Source: Romanomermis culicivorax
Taxonomy: Eukaryota; Nematoda; Enoplea; Mermithida; Mermithidae
DNA length: 64,000 nt
Reading direction: 5' to 3'
Assembly (NCBI GenBank): GCA_963922205.1
Contig: CAWUHX010000236.1
Coordinates: forward strand, 372,001 to 436,000
The notes under the pieces were generated by a model that was not told the origin of the DNA, ran no database searches, and was given only the letters and a program-made list of their open reading frames with translations. Positions 33,001 through 48,000 of the stretch are shown here, piece after piece. Each line of letters opens with the position of its first letter. Within the stretch, counting starts at the first letter, position 1. A program made the position numbers and the translations under genes.

Positions 33001-36000
33001 AGGTCATTTTCAATGGCGAGTCTCGAACATTTTACGTCAATATTTTCAAAAGTTAACGTTAATTGCAATTAATATCATGGGACGTTAGAAAATATAGTGT
33101 TCAATTATATAGCTATTTTTGATAGTGATCAATTAAGTGGGATTAATTTTGACTCGCCGTTGTAAATTACTGTTTTGCGGACCTTTGTGCTGAGCCAAAT
33201 ACGCTTTTTTCTACGATGCTGTTTTTTAATTTTATCTTTCTTCAGTGAATTTTTAGTGTTTTTCATACAAAATATGCAGAAAAATCATGAAAAAAGCTGT
33301 CTTGGAAAAAGTTCAGTGTGGGGTGTTTGACGATTTTTTTGGCCAGGGTCTCAGGTATGGGGGTTTACCCCCCCCCTATTTGCATGTATGATCGAAACCA
33401 CTCAAATTGGGCCACCAGCGGCCAAATGAGCTGTTCATTTTTGAGAGTGATCTCCACAAAAATAACGTTAAATGCGTTTATTTGAAAAAAGTTAACAAAT
33501 AATTCAATATCGTTATTCATGAATAAGTAATAGGGTTTATGTGCTATATTGAATTCACCTTATTTACCTTGGACTAGCTGAATTAACATTTGTTCAGTAT
33601 GCAAATTTTTCACATCTCTGGGTTCATTTACTGAATGTTTAACAACGAAAAAATTAAATTTCACTATTTGAATGATTTTCTAGCGGCATAAAGTTAACGC
33701 TGTCGCTAATGACTGTATGAATGTATTAACGCAAAAATGTTTCGTTAGCGCGCATACGGATATTTTCTATAACATTCTCATTTTCATAACGGAGCTTTTT
33801 TAGCATTTTCCACACAGAACATGAATTTTTTTGGGACGATTCTGCTGCCGGTATTGATGAAGAGGTTTATTTTGATGCAAATTTATAAGATCAAAGTCTC
33901 AACTTTCTTTGAAAATATATTTAAAATTAATAGTTCCCGATTGCGATGAATACGAATTCTTCTTTCTTTCATTTCTTCATTCAATTGATTCATACCATCA
34001 TTTCGAATAAAAATCTAGACCGAGAGTATAACAAATTATCTCTAAAATACATTTTCTATGATTCATTTCATTTTTCAATCTATAATCTTTTGTGTTCTCT
34101 TTGGATTTCGTTGAAAATTGAGACTTTTTGACTGATAAATTCTTTTTCTCGCTTGAAGTTTTCTGGACTGTGTGACACATAAACTTTTTCATTGGGAAAC
34201 GACGGAGACGTCATTTTTAACTGTAAATTCATAGCTTTCATTTTAGGGATGTGTTGGAGCAATTACGATAATATAGAATTTCAAAATCTAGAAATTTTTC
34301 TTGCGCTAAGCACCGGAATGAAGCCAATTGAAATCCATAAATCTCCGACTCTAATCGCAGAAATGCCAACAGTAGCAATTTTTTGTTCTATTATTCAAGA
34401 AAAACAGATGCGTTTCAAGAAGATTTTCCTGCTACAATTTATGCTCATTTTACGCATTTTCCAAATGATATCATTTTCGAAAGGAATAAATTTTGAGTCG
34501 TTTCCGCACGTTGCCGACGAAGGCGTGCGGAGGAAATCTGGTTCGTGCTGTATTAATTAAATCAAAAATCAGTTTTTGGGCAAATTGAGGGCTATGCATA
34601 CATGTAATTGGGGGAAGTGCTATGGGAACCCCCCCAGAAATCGTCGACCATATGGCTAGCCATTGGGCGACCGCCCCACCAGGATTTTCCAATCCTATGG
34701 GTAGCCGTAGGAACCCCCATACTTTTGGTCGGAAAAATACTGAAAACTGTTAATTTTTTGATGAAAAATGTCAATTTTTGAACAAAAAATAGTCAGAAAT
34801 GTGAATTTTCTGGGCGCTTCGCGCCATGATTACATTTTTTCGGTCTTTTTAGAAAAAAATTACTATTTTTCGGACTTTTTTCGTTAAAAAATCAATTTTT
34901 TTTCTTGAGAGACCCCTCCCCCCAAAATTTTGGGAATCACTGACCTTTGGCCCAAAAAAACCCCCAGACATCGGCTTACATGTATGGGGATGGCTCCTAA
35001 AAATTTAGCGGCACAAGCCAAATTGACTTGTAAAAATTTACTAATTTTAGCGTAATCTATGAGTGTTTTCAGCTTCGTACTTTAAGAAATATCGCCGATT
35101 CACGGAATTATATCATCTACCTTATGTTTTTAAATATTATCCTGTGCTGTAGTTGTGTATAGGAGATGTGTTTCACAAAATGTTAATTTACGCGACAATG
35201 AGAGCTTTAAGCATCTCAGACATGAAATATTGATTTAATTTTGATTTTTAATAGTTCCAAAACTATATAAAACTATTGCAATGAATCGTGTCAACAATAG
35301 TGATGTGCGCCAGAAATATTTTCGTATCCGGATATCCGGTTTTTTTGCACCTTCAGATATCCGGATATATCCACATAATTTTAATGTTGTTTGCACAGAG
35401 GTAAAAGGAAGTCACATAAGTAATAGTACACTGGGTCAACTACAATACTTAATAATAATATTAAATAGGTGCAATAACTTTTCGTTTTATATTTACGTTA
35501 ACCGTGATCATACCTGTAAGACCTCCGACCAGTGGGGGGGGGGGGGGTAGAAAAAAGTCGAAATTTTTCCCAAAAAACATACACTTTTTTGCAAATTTTT
35601 TTAATTTTTTCCAAACTGGGGGGGGGGGGGGTTGGATGATGTTGGGTACATGGTTGGCCAAGTTGGGTGGGGGGTCCCCCAACCCCCCCCCCCAAGTACA
35701 GGTATGACCGTGATTGTTATAAAAATGTTACTTTTTCAAAGTGTAATATCTCAGGAAGTACTGTAGGGAAAGTATAACTTTCTTATGTTTTTTTCTTCTC
35801 GTTTCTATTGAAAAGTGAAAAAGCTTTTCGGTGGATAGATTCTAAAAAATTGATCTGCTTTTGCTACGTATCTCTTGAATTTCCGAAGATCCAGCCACAT
35901 ATTGGAGTTGAATCTGGATCTTGTGTTTGTTCAGTCTTGATTTTACTCTGGAATCGTTGGATATGCTTCTTAGTCGAAGACTGACTGCATTAATCGTTTA

Positions 36001-39000
36001 CACAACGCTTTTGCAATAGGATTCTCATTCTGTTTAAGATTGGTTTAGTATGCCAAATTTGATGTAACGTATATAGCAGGGTTTTTTGCACGGTGCTAAT
36101 GACTGAAAAGGAGGAATTTTCAAAAACAGTTCGAGAAGAAAATTAAGAATATCACAAAATGTGGCGAAAAATCAAAAATCTCCATTTTCACAAATAGTTC
36201 CAGATACATACAATGAAATGATGTTAATGTTTATCGAAACAGAATGCGAATTAAACGATTTCTAAAAGTATTACCGTCAAGCTAACTACTGAATATTTAC
36301 TTCTCGGTCAACTAATCAAGTGCATGATGTAAGAATGAACTGATTTAATCAGAATCATATGAAAGTCTTATTCCTGTTAAAAGTACCAATGTCAAGCATA
36401 ATTTCATGAGTCAATACAATAAAAGCATGTTATCAGATTTGACAAACTTGCACATTAGTTTGACACCAACGAAGTAGCATTTGTCAATAGTGCTAACTGT
36501 GCTAATGAAATATTTTTTCATTAGCACGAATTCTAATTTGACTCGTGCTAAAAAACCTGCACTGAATAGTATATGATGCAGTGAATAGTATATGACTGCA
36601 GTGAATAGTGTATGAACAATACATATATACACTTTTATAATTCGAACATTTTGTTGTTGAAACTTTGTGTATTAACGTAGCACCTACCTTCTCAGTAGAG
36701 CTTCATACGACAAAAATTTCGTACCCGGGTACCCGTTTATTCATTACTCGGGTACCCGACCGGGTACATGTTAAAATGAGTTGTAATGTTAATGTACATA
36801 TATAATATTAGACAGATACACTGTGAAAATAGAATGATGCATTACACACACTCCGTAGTCCCTACTACATAATATTTTTCAACACTTGTGTTGAAACACT
36901 GGTTGTGTTGTTGTATACAATAGGCTGCATAGGTAGGTATATTGCGAATATAATGCTAGAGATGATGATTGATACACATCATCGACGCACCTACGCTGCA
37001 AAATACTACACATCACATCACGATAGCTCAATATTATTGACGATACAAAGCAAAATTTGCATACCTTCAGGGTTTTTTTTGACCTACGAGTCACAAGCCA
37101 AGTGGCTTGTTGACCTTAAATTTTACAAGCCATTCCAAATTTTTGCAAGCCAATTTTATAATATCAGTATACGTGAATAAATTCCAACGCTAGGTTATTT
37201 TTCAAAGAAATGTATATATTGATCATCACGGCAATCGATCAAAAAGGAGATGTCATTCAACATTTATTCAATAGAGCCGTTAATTCATTAAAATTCAGGA
37301 AGCATTTGAAATTTTTGAGTTTGATCGAAGTCTGATCTACAAGCATTGTGGAAAAAATTTTCCAGGAAACTATCCAAGAACATAATGACTTTGAATTACG
37401 TGAGAAATCGACGGTTAAGTCGTCTATGATGACAAGTGAGAGCTCAAAAAAGCTATAAATCTTTCCTGCCTGAAACGCCGGAAAATTTTTTTGGGTATTG
37501 ACATTCTGCGATACTGGAAAATCAATTTTCCAACCACTTGTTTGAAGAATTAGTTTCAAATTTTCTGTTCAAAGGTCGTAATTTCTGGAATTTCATGTTT
37601 GAAAAATTTTAAAATCATTAATTTATTCACACACTCTAATGAACTTGGCCAAATAGATATGAGCAAGAAGAGTAGAAGTTTCCGAAAACTACTTCCATGA
37701 AGCTTTTGGATTGATTTTACGTTGAGAAAGGAATAATCACTTCAAAAAGTTTACAGACTTGACGTATTGATCTTTCTCAAAAAATGTGTCAACGGAAAAA
37801 TGCGAATCTTCATTAAATATCAAGATGAAATATTGAAGATTACCAATTAAAACATGAGATAATACGTTTAAGATGATTAAAACTATTAAAGATTAAATGA
37901 TAAATGAAGGTAGACACGTTAGAAGCAGCGCCTGAGCTAGGAAATAAATAATAATGCTTATTTAATTTATAACCGGCGCGAAGCGCCGGAAAATTTTGAG
38001 ATTATGACCTTCTAAAATGCACCAAAATGCATCTTTTCTGTATCTGATATGATCAAACACATGACTCAAAAAATTCTGACAAGCCATTTTTGCTTGTTGG
38101 ACTAAAATTCTACAAGCCATTTTGTCAGTCCAACAAGCCATGGCTTGTAAAAGGCTAAAAAAAACTATGCATACACCTCTACTCTCAAGTCTACATATTA
38201 TACGTGATACAAAACGGGTACCCGAATTACCCGGGTACCCGCGGGTACCCGGGTAATGGTTTTCATTTTGTACCCGGGTAATTCGGGGACCCGGTGTGAA
38301 GCTCTACTTCTCAGTAACCTTTACTTCTTTTTTGAACAGTGAAAATATCAGGATATATCCGGATATTTTTTCACATCCGGATATCCGTTTTTAAAATATC
38401 CGTCCGGATATCCGTTTTTAAAATATCCGTCCGGATATCTGACGCATATCACTAGTCAACAAGCTGATGTCGCATGACCTATGTAAAAAATGTTTGTGTT
38501 GGCACCAAAGAGGCGTCAAGAATTTGGAACTGCTAAAACGGCAGCTGTTGCAAAACAGTCCCGCCTGTTACTGGTAAAATCATGCTAACGCGCAATGTTT
38601 CATTTGTCATGAAAGTTGAGTTGCCATCAGCACAGCAGAAAAGTTGCGTAAGTTTTTATCTGAACATTTCGCTCAATTAGGCGAAAAATGGACAATGGTT
38701 CATGTCGCACTTCACTATAAAATTGAATATTTTAACTGAAATTGTAATACACATCATTAATTGAATAATGACTGATCTAATATGTGAGCCTTATTATTCT
38801 TTGTGAAACATATTCAGAATGATTGATCTGTTATGTGGGCTGCTACTGTGATTTTGAAAAGTGTTTCTGAATAGATTTGTTGAAAAAAATTGTTTTTTCC
38901 GTACCACGTTTATTCGCAAACCTTTTAGTTTTGGCTCGCTGAAATTCAGATTGACCTGTACAATTTTGATTCTCGGAGTCAATTGATCTGTGGAGAAAAA

Positions 39001-42000
39001 CTGCAAAATAAAACCCTGCCAAAAATGTTTTAAGCTTGAAAAATAAAATATATTCTTCATTTATTCCTATTTTCTTTGCCGCTCTGCGCTGATGACAAAA
39101 TTTTCATTAACACATACCTAACTTTATTAGTGCCATGCGCTAACAATCTATTCAAAAACTTTTTGACACTCTATAGGGTATCGAATTTCAACCAGAAGAT
39201 CAGAGAGGTATTACGTGGAATTTTTTCTCCCCTTTCATCTAATTCTCGTGAAAATTCTTAAACGTTAATCTTTTTATCTATCGTGTACGTCAAAGTGTAA
39301 TATCTTTAGATAATGTATTAGGTGATTATGCTGATGGAATCTGGGTTTTTTTTGTGCAAGTAATTCAGGTTTCTTGTTGAAAATTCTTCTCTCTTATATG
39401 GAATACATCTATATGTACAAAAAAATTTTTTGTGCAGTTTAGACACGCCAGGTGTTATCCAAAAAGTGAGCCAACTTTTTCGAGGTCACCCAACCTTGAT
39501 CATCGGTTTCAATACGTTCCTTCCACCGGGATTCAAAATCGAGGCAAATGGTGATGGTTCAGATCGCATATCCATCTTATTGCCTGACGGGCAGTCACAC
39601 TTGATCACATGTGGCGATGTAAATTCCTAAAACAATCTGTAATATTTTATATAAAATCACATCTTTTAAAGGATCCGCCTACTCCCATTCCCGTACAAAG
39701 TCATGAAAGTACGATGAACCAAGCTAGTAATAGGTCAGTTATTATGAACAATCAGATTGCAAAGCCAACCGTTTTACAACAACCGACACAACAGCCGCCT
39801 TTTGAGTTCAATCAAGCTATCAATTATGTGAACAAGATAAAAGTTGGTGTTAAGCGTGGGCTGTATGTCTAATTTTGTCTGTTGATTTTTATTTTTAGAA
39901 CCGATATTTACACCAGCCTGAAGTTTACAAGAACTTTTTGGACATTTTACACAGATATCAAAAAGAACAACGTGAAATAAAGGAGGTAAATGTTGATCGA
40001 CTTTCAATTTTATACAACCTTACGTCGTACATAAGCAGTACAATTGTAAGGGCACAATACAACCAAGCCGTAAGACACTGAGCGAACGTGAAGTTTATGA
40101 TATGGTGGCCAATTTATTCGCTAATGAACCCGATTTGTTGCGCGAATTTAGTCAATTTTTGCCAGACGCATCATCAACTGGTGGTTTTTTACATCAACAG
40201 GTGTGTAAATTCTTGGTTTTCTAATGTTATTACCTTCATCACAAGATTAGTTTGCGTAGCTCCGTCCTCATTATGACTTCGCGTAGACTTTTACAAGGTA
40301 TGAGGGAAATGTTTGTTCTTGGCTCTGCTCGTCATTTCGCTTTGTCGTAAAGTCAATTATTGACATTTCCTTTACATTAAATAATTGGGGATGTTGAGTA
40401 TAGCTCCGTCCGCATTATGACGCCATTTCAGGCGTGAAAAGTGTGGGATTTGCATGAGATTAAAAGGGCTCTAATTCTCTAAAATCTAATCTGTAATACT
40501 GTGAACAATTCTCGGACGTTATGTCATTTGTCAAATTTTTCATGATGGGTCGATGAAATGCATTGCTTTGCTCATTAAAACTTTCTCATGTTGTTTCGAT
40601 GTTTATCGATTTTTCTTATATATTACTTACATAGGTCGATATGTATATCCCCTGGTTCTGCTCGTACAAAGTTTCTTACATCTTATCAATATTCATCGAA
40701 TTTTTCTATGCATAAGATAGATCAATGTTAAATATAGCTCCCTCCAGGTCATGACGTCACTTTTGCAGGTACAAAACGTCTTTTTTCTACGTGAGAATTT
40801 TTCAGCAACAGCAGCCCGCTGTGACGCCTATGCCTCAACTGCTCGAACCGTCACCGCCAAGACCACTACCGCAAACGGCAATTATTTTGCCGCCGCCACC
40901 CGATGCGCAGGCGCCGCAGTCAGTGGTTAAAGTGCAAGTGGAAACGCCCAAGCGTCTGGCGTCACCGATGACGCCAAATGAAGAAGCCAGTCCTCCGAAG
41001 GTGATTTGATACGCTTTACACGCTTTTTAGATTTCCAGATTGTAAATTTGATTCCCGAAATGCCCGATTATATGTAGAGGGAAATTTTCTAAAATCCCCC
41101 CGAATTGCTTGATTTCAAAATTCTCTCTTTGTGTGTAAATTGATTTTTGAAATCAAAAGTTTTATGGTGTGAAAGAATTTAAAAGAAACCACCGATTCTC
41201 AGGTTTAAATTTTCTCTGTATCGGCAGAAGCAATTCAAAATTGATATTGTAAACCACGATTTGAGCTCGATCGATGCGGCTAATTGTGGCTCTTTGCAAG
41301 AATTTGATATTTTCGACAAAGTGAGAAGTTTTTCGCCCCCCCCCACTGTACGCCATATTTTTTCTGCTCGACACACTAGATTAAACGTACTCTAAACGAC
41401 GAAGAAACGTACAAAAATTTCGTACGGAGTTTAGTACTTTACAACAAAGAAATCTTGTCCAAATACGAATTTTTATCAATTTTGACGCCATTTTTCTGGT
41501 AATTCCTCACTTCACTCTTCTTTTTGCCGCAAATTTATAAGACTTTGCAGTAATTGCCCCGATATCATGAAATTTATGGCCCAGTTTTTGAATTGCTACG
41601 AATCGACGTCGTCCGCCGGGCCAGTTTACATCCCAGCTGGCGAAAACGCACAAGTACCCTGTCTAATCGATGCGGAGCTTTACACCAACGATAAACTGAA
41701 CGAAACTTTCGAATATATAATCAACCAAGAAAGAGTTTACAATAATAATAAAAATCAGCAGCAGCAACAAGATCGTATGATGATCAGTTCCGATTTGGCT
41801 ATGGAAATTGGTGAGTGTGAACCAGAACGAATTTGTCGACTTTAAAATGCACCAGACTCGATTATACACTATCCTCGACTCGCCTTCGGCGAGTTGAATT
41901 ACTCGGGGTGAAGTTCACGGTGCAGCTATAATCGAAAATGTTAGGCATCCAAAATATGATTTTGCAGAATTCAACGCGAGTAAAATTGGAATTTATCCTT

Positions 42001-45000
42001 ATAGTTCATACTTTACACGTTGAAGCACTACGTTTAAAGTTAAGCGTAGGGTGGTGTGGAGTACACTTAATACAGAATTGGAAGTGTGTACAGTTGAAAT
42101 CTGCGGCTGTACTGTGCGTAATGAACTGCGCGTCCTTCTTGCAACTTGGTACAAAGTCAAGATTTTGTTAGGCTCGAAAAATCGAAATATAAATTCGTTT
42201 TAGATTACGCTTCGTGCAAACGAGAAGGCATCAGTTATAGAGCGTTACCGGCCACTTACGTGCAACCGCATTGCTCAGGCAGGACAGAATTGTGCGGCGA
42301 AGTAAAAGTTTTGATAGAAAGTTGGGGTACTGTAACTTTAAAACTCATTTTCATCCAGGTTTTAAACGATACTTGGGTGTCATTCCCGTCGTGGCAATCT
42401 GAAGATAGTAGTACCGTATCTTCGAAAAAGACACAATTCGAAGAAAGTATATACAGAACGGAGGACGAAAGGTACGAAGTAAGTGCTTTTTGATTTTACA
42501 CTCCTGGTTTCAAAACGCTCTTTTCTTGGTTCATTATATAGTTAGATATTTTGATCGAGAATAACAAAAGTCTGATCGAAACTTTGGAGGTGGCCCAAAA
42601 ACGAATGCATTTGATGGGTCGAGAAGAGGCCAAAAAATTTAAACTCGACGAATGTTTGGGATCTAATTCGAAATTTTTGTTTAAGCGGGCCTTGAAGAGG
42701 TTAGCGTAAAGTAGTGTAGACTTACTTCGACTTTGCACTGTGACTTATTATCTTCAGTTACGCAAATTTAGATTTATTTGAAATTTGTGTAAAGTTGTGA
42801 TAGACCTTTGTGTTGGTTCGGACTGAGACAAAAGGAATAACATTATTCATCATTGTGGTCGTATGTAAACTTCAGGCTGTACGGTAATAAAAGCGACGAC
42901 ATCATCGAGGGGTTGACCAAAAATCCATACGTGGCTGTGCCGGTAATTTTGGAAAGGTGATTGCTTGTGCAAAGTGTTAATTTTCCAATCTGCAGGCTTG
43001 TTTTCATTTGCTAAGCAATAATTAATTTACAATTGTGAAGTAATAAATAAATAGGCAGACTAAAGGCCCACCTATACTTTTTTCGCTAAAAAAACATACG
43101 CGTGATTTGCTCTTTGAGTATTGAACCAATTTCAGTGTATAATACATCGTAAGGTAGATATCGGAATCTTGAATCGAGAGATACCCAACATGTTCAACAA
43201 ATACCTACTGTGCGCTTTAAATCCAGCTTTGACGCAAGAAACACAAGACGCTTACAAAATAGTCGATATCTGCTGTGCAAGTTTTTTCAAACTATGTATA
43301 CTTCACTAGATATAACTCGTCGAGATATTTCTTGCGCACAGCGAAAATAAGGAATTCGTTCGATTTTAATTATTGCACTCATTTGCGACTAATTTTCGAC
43401 AAGAACCTTTAGTGTCAGCATTCTTCCTTATTTGTTTAACACTTTTGAATTAGATATGTGAATAGTAGTCAATTTACAGTTGGCTTTTTGCGTTGAGAGA
43501 TTTTTTGAAAAGAATGTAAAATAATTTGTTCTAATTATCCCCTTTTAAAGTATACGGACGTTGTAAAGTCCATTGTTTTGACTCGCCATTCAGATTAAAA
43601 TCCAAAGAAAAAGAATGGCGGGAAGCTCAAAAATCGTTCAATAAATTGTGGCGCGAACAAAACGAAAAACATTATTGGAAATCTTTGGATCACCAGGGCA
43701 TCAATTTTAAACAAAACGACTTCAAACTCATACGTTCGAAAGCTCTGCTGCGAGAAATTGAAAATTTGTATGAACAGGTTGACTTTTGTTTACAATTTTG
43801 TTATAGTATTGCGAAATTTTTTTGTAAATATCGGTTTAAACCGTTTTATCTACTTTAGCGCAAAGAATGCTCTTCGGCCGACAATCCTAAAAAGTTAACC
43901 CCAACCGAAACTCGATTGGAATTTTCTTACCCGAACGATTCTTTAGTTTTTTACGACGTCACTGATCTATTGATCCATCATGTCAAAAGACAATCTAGTA
44001 CATAATATGCTTTATACGGTCAGTTCCGTGATAGTGCTAAACCAAGGATTCATGCTTTTTAGGTTTACAAAAAACCGAAAAGTTTAAAATTAAAAAATTA
44101 TTGAAAGTTACTCTGCCTCAGTTGTTTGGAATTCAAGCCGAATCGCTGTCCGACGACGAGAATGAACTTTACGGTAAACGTAAAGCATTTTACACTCATT
44201 GCGAAGTTACAGAGTCTACGAACTTATACCAAATTCTCCAGAAATTTACTACTTCCATTGTAAACTTTAAACAAATAAATGTAAGTTTTTTCAGACCTTT
44301 GCAAACGCGAGTTTATTTCAAAATTTTTGTGAATATATGTATTAGCCCTAAGTATTTTTCAGTAACCGAAATTTTTAACTGATCTTCGTCAATCATTTAC
44401 ACCCGATATACTCCTGTGGTGTAAATCTTGAATTTTTTTTAAATTTTACTTCAAAATTTTCGAGAACTCTTTGAACTCACCATAAAACTAATAGTATCTT
44501 TACACCTATTTTATTGAAAAGTTGGGACTTATTGTAAAGTTAACTGATCAGAACCGTATAGTTTACACCATATGTTTCATGAGCAGAACGTTTTACAGTA
44601 GTCGTTCTACGATGATATACCCGTTTTTTCAAATTCAATCGCATGCCTTCTTAAACATACTACGCTCATTGGCAAAACATCTTCACACCTGATGTCGTAA
44701 GCGCTTGGCCCTCATTGTAAAATTTTAAATGATTAGAAGCATACATGTGATAAGGCCCCGAGATCTGGGGGGGGGGGTGGTCAGTCGACGTTTTTGATGC
44801 CGAAGAGGACCTGAAGAAAAAAATCGATTTTTTCACTAAAAAGTTCGAAGAACGGTCAAAAAATAGTAATTTTTGTCTAAAAACAAAAATTCATGGCGCG
44901 ATGCGCCGAGAAAGTTGACGTTTTTGACCATTTTTTGTTCCAAAATTGACATTTTTCGTCAAAAAATTTATATGTCTCAGTATTTTTCCGACGAAAAGTA

Positions 45001-48000
45001 CGGGTGGTGTTCCTATGACTACAGTCATAGAATTGGAAAACCCTGGGTTGTCGCCCAACGGCCAGCCATATGGTCTACGATTTCTGGGAGATTCCTGTAG
45101 CTCTTCCCCCTAATTACATGTTAATCATTAAAAGTGTGTGTTCTATCTAACACTAATGTTTTTATCGACGCATTACAGATGCTATGTTTTTATAGGATCT
45201 GTAGGTATGTAAATTCATTCAAAACCTCCTTAAATACTTGTACATTTGTCGGAATGTTTTAAAGTAATCGGAACCGTGTATTATATGTACTTAAACTTTC
45301 ATGAACACATTGAACTTCTTGTGAAAGTATTTTAAAAGTAATCTAAACTTTATATTGAAAATTCAGAAGACGACGACGATGACGATACAGTATCCATGCA
45401 CAGCGCAAGTAACGACAATTTTTACAATTTCCATTCGACGTCGTCGGCTGCGGCGATAAAGCGAGGCGGCCTGCGTTTTGTCGCCGCAGCCGCCGCTTTT
45501 CAGCGGCAGCAAATTTCGGGCGATGGCTGCGGCGGTCGAGCTCAATCAGCTTGCGACGTTCGTTTGAAAGAAGACGGTGGAACGGCAACGACTATGCTGA
45601 ACGCTTCCGATTGGTTGAAAAAATCGCCTCGCAAAATTTTGTCGCCCAATCGCGTGAGCATCAGACGAGACAGCAACAAAAAAGTGGGTAGTGTAGACCA
45701 AATGTGGTAAATCAGAATTTTTCACAATTTTTGAAAAGATGCCAAGTCTACGTTTACATGTATATGCACATAGAAATGTAAAGTTGAATTAGTCCATTTT
45801 TCGCACAATTTGATGTTGTAATTTGTTTACAGTGTATTTCCAGTGTCATATTTACACTTGTGGAATATGTAGGAGTTCCAACTATTTCATTTCGTCACTT
45901 TAATGCAAAGTTCAAATTTTTACGTCCATCTTCAGTATAGCATTCAATTTTTGAAAAATAATTGAACCTGTTGATCATACCCATTTTCCTGAAAGTTGAC
46001 TGTTCAATGTCTGTATTTTTCACTCTTTTTCAAAGTTCTCTAGCCTAGAATTCGATTGCATCACTTCTTCATTCATTATAGTGCCGGGGAAAAAAATCAA
46101 GCAAATATGGGGGAAAAGAAAAACCAGGCAATAAAAGTGGAATTATTGGGAATTTATATTTAGAGTGTGTTGAGTGCTTGCTAAGAACGTCTTATCCCAA
46201 GTTTTAATGAATTAGAAGCATTTAGTAAGTTTTAACAGCACTTTGAAAATTCAGTGAAATTTCGAAAAACCTCAACCATTTTTACGCATTTTTAAGGCGC
46301 TTTCGGCGTCACGCAGTTGACCGTGTTGTGAAGTTATGCAACCTCTGACATGTTCTACATATAGACATCCCTAAGGCCTCTTCACAAAAAAATTTTCAGT
46401 TGATGGCATATTGTAGCCTACTGTATGTTTTCAAATCGGGGGGGGGGGGAACAGTGTGGGGTAATAAAAAACCAATCATTTTTGTTAAATTTAATTTAAA
46501 ATTTTGAGTTTTTGGAGCTCTGTCATGTGCATTTTGATGTTTTTGCCAATATCATTCACTGTGTGCTCGTTTGGCAAAAGATAAAGCAAAGAAAAAAATT
46601 GTGGGGTAAAAAAGACCAGGTGTGGGGAAAAAAACCAACATCAAAAAAACCAATGTGGGAAAAAAACCAACATGGTAATTTGATGCTGAATCTAGTTTTT
46701 TTATTTAAACAAATGGTTCAAAAGTCATAATGTGACTATATTTCTATAGAAACTTATAATAGGGCGCAGCTAGAAATCAAAAAAGCGTTTAGTTTTTTTT
46801 CTCAACATGGTTTTTTCTCCCATATTCCGGAAAACCTGGTTTTTTAAACTTTCACCCTATCATTTCTGGCTCCACCAAAACTTGACCAATAATTTTTTTG
46901 ATTTGTTTGCTATATGCCTCTACACGACCCACGAAAAATGTGACACATTTTCTCCCCACATCTATTATGGTTATAGAAATTCTAGAAAAACGGTTTTTTG
47001 GTTAATTTTGAAAAAGTTTACTCTAAATGTTTATATTTTCGGAATAGAATTTTGTGAAGTATCATCACTTCATTTTGTAAGTCAACCTTTTGTGTTTTTC
47101 TTCAGTTATCGTCATGCCCGTATTCGTTGATGATATTTTGTAACCCGTGGTATTTATTCCTTCGTTTACATCAAATTTTAAACCAACGTTTATTTAAAAT
47201 GAAACAGCGTTGTCAAATATTGATCGAACAGAATCGCGAAAATTTGGAAAAATTGGAGAGTCTACCGCCTGCCGACGTTTTAAAATGTCGTCAAAAAGGT
47301 GTGTGACTATCAATTGAAAAGTGCCTCACTCCACAAATTAATTTAGAGTATAAAGTTTTTGTAGTTGATGATTTTCGAGTAAATTACTTTTAATTAATGT
47401 TAATGCCTGCGTGTAAGGTTTTTTCTCAAATGCTTATCCTCACATGAACGCTAATCTACAGATGCGGCATATTCTGTACCAAAGGTGATTTCGGGGTGAT
47501 AAGTACCTTATACTTCGAATTCTTTACAGCGATGTGCCCGCCGTCCGAATACTACTGTACTTTGATACAATTAATCAAAAATGTTTTGGACGGTCAAATT
47601 GATAACGCTCAATTCGAGGATCAGTTGAGGAGCATGTTCGTCATTCACGCTTATCACACTTTTACGATGGATAAAATCGTGCAAATGATGGTCAAACAAG
47701 TGAGTGATATTTGGCGTCGTTTTGAACAGTAGGGTGCAAAGTATAGTTTGCGGTTTAGTTTGGTGTAAGGTAATTTTTGAGAGAAGAAGTTTGAAGAAAG
47801 TGGCAGTCTTAAAGTTCATTTTTCCTTAGTTTACACGAAGATTTTCCGGCCGTTATGAAGTTTTGCGATCCCTGAATTTTTTCCAAGGTTTTTAATGTGT
47901 ATAGTTATATACAACGTTATATACTCGTCCCGTTAGGCATTTTCAAAATTAAATCCATACTGATAACTGCGCACGGAGTGTACAAGGATGGGTGCCTTTT

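Larger units (their letters stand above)
35298..38454. mobile_element. hAT-like element A in SIN3 intron 2 (outer of a nest)
   Basis: TAGTGATGTGCGCCAG on the left and CTGACGCATATCACTA on the right are inverted ends with an exact 8-bp duplication GTCAACAA (35290-35297, 38455-38462). Subterminal TATCCGGATATCCGG palindromes cluster at both ends. It carries a G-run MITE, a CAGGGTTTTTTGCACGG element and hAT-like element B. No transposase frame survives. Confidence 0.85.

Noticed and set aside
41203-41227. Earlier acceptor for SIN3 exon 8 at 41201-41202
   Set aside because: It brings an immediate in-frame stop; the acceptor at 41226-41227 keeps the frame and phase.
42146-42203. Upstream extension of the SIN3 exon 11 frame
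   Set aside because: Phase and the conserved DYASCKR junction place the exon start at 42204; the upstream part is intron.
43121-43309. 62-codon open frame in SIN3 intron 14
   Set aside because: The flanking exons join in phase to a continuous conserved sequence without it.
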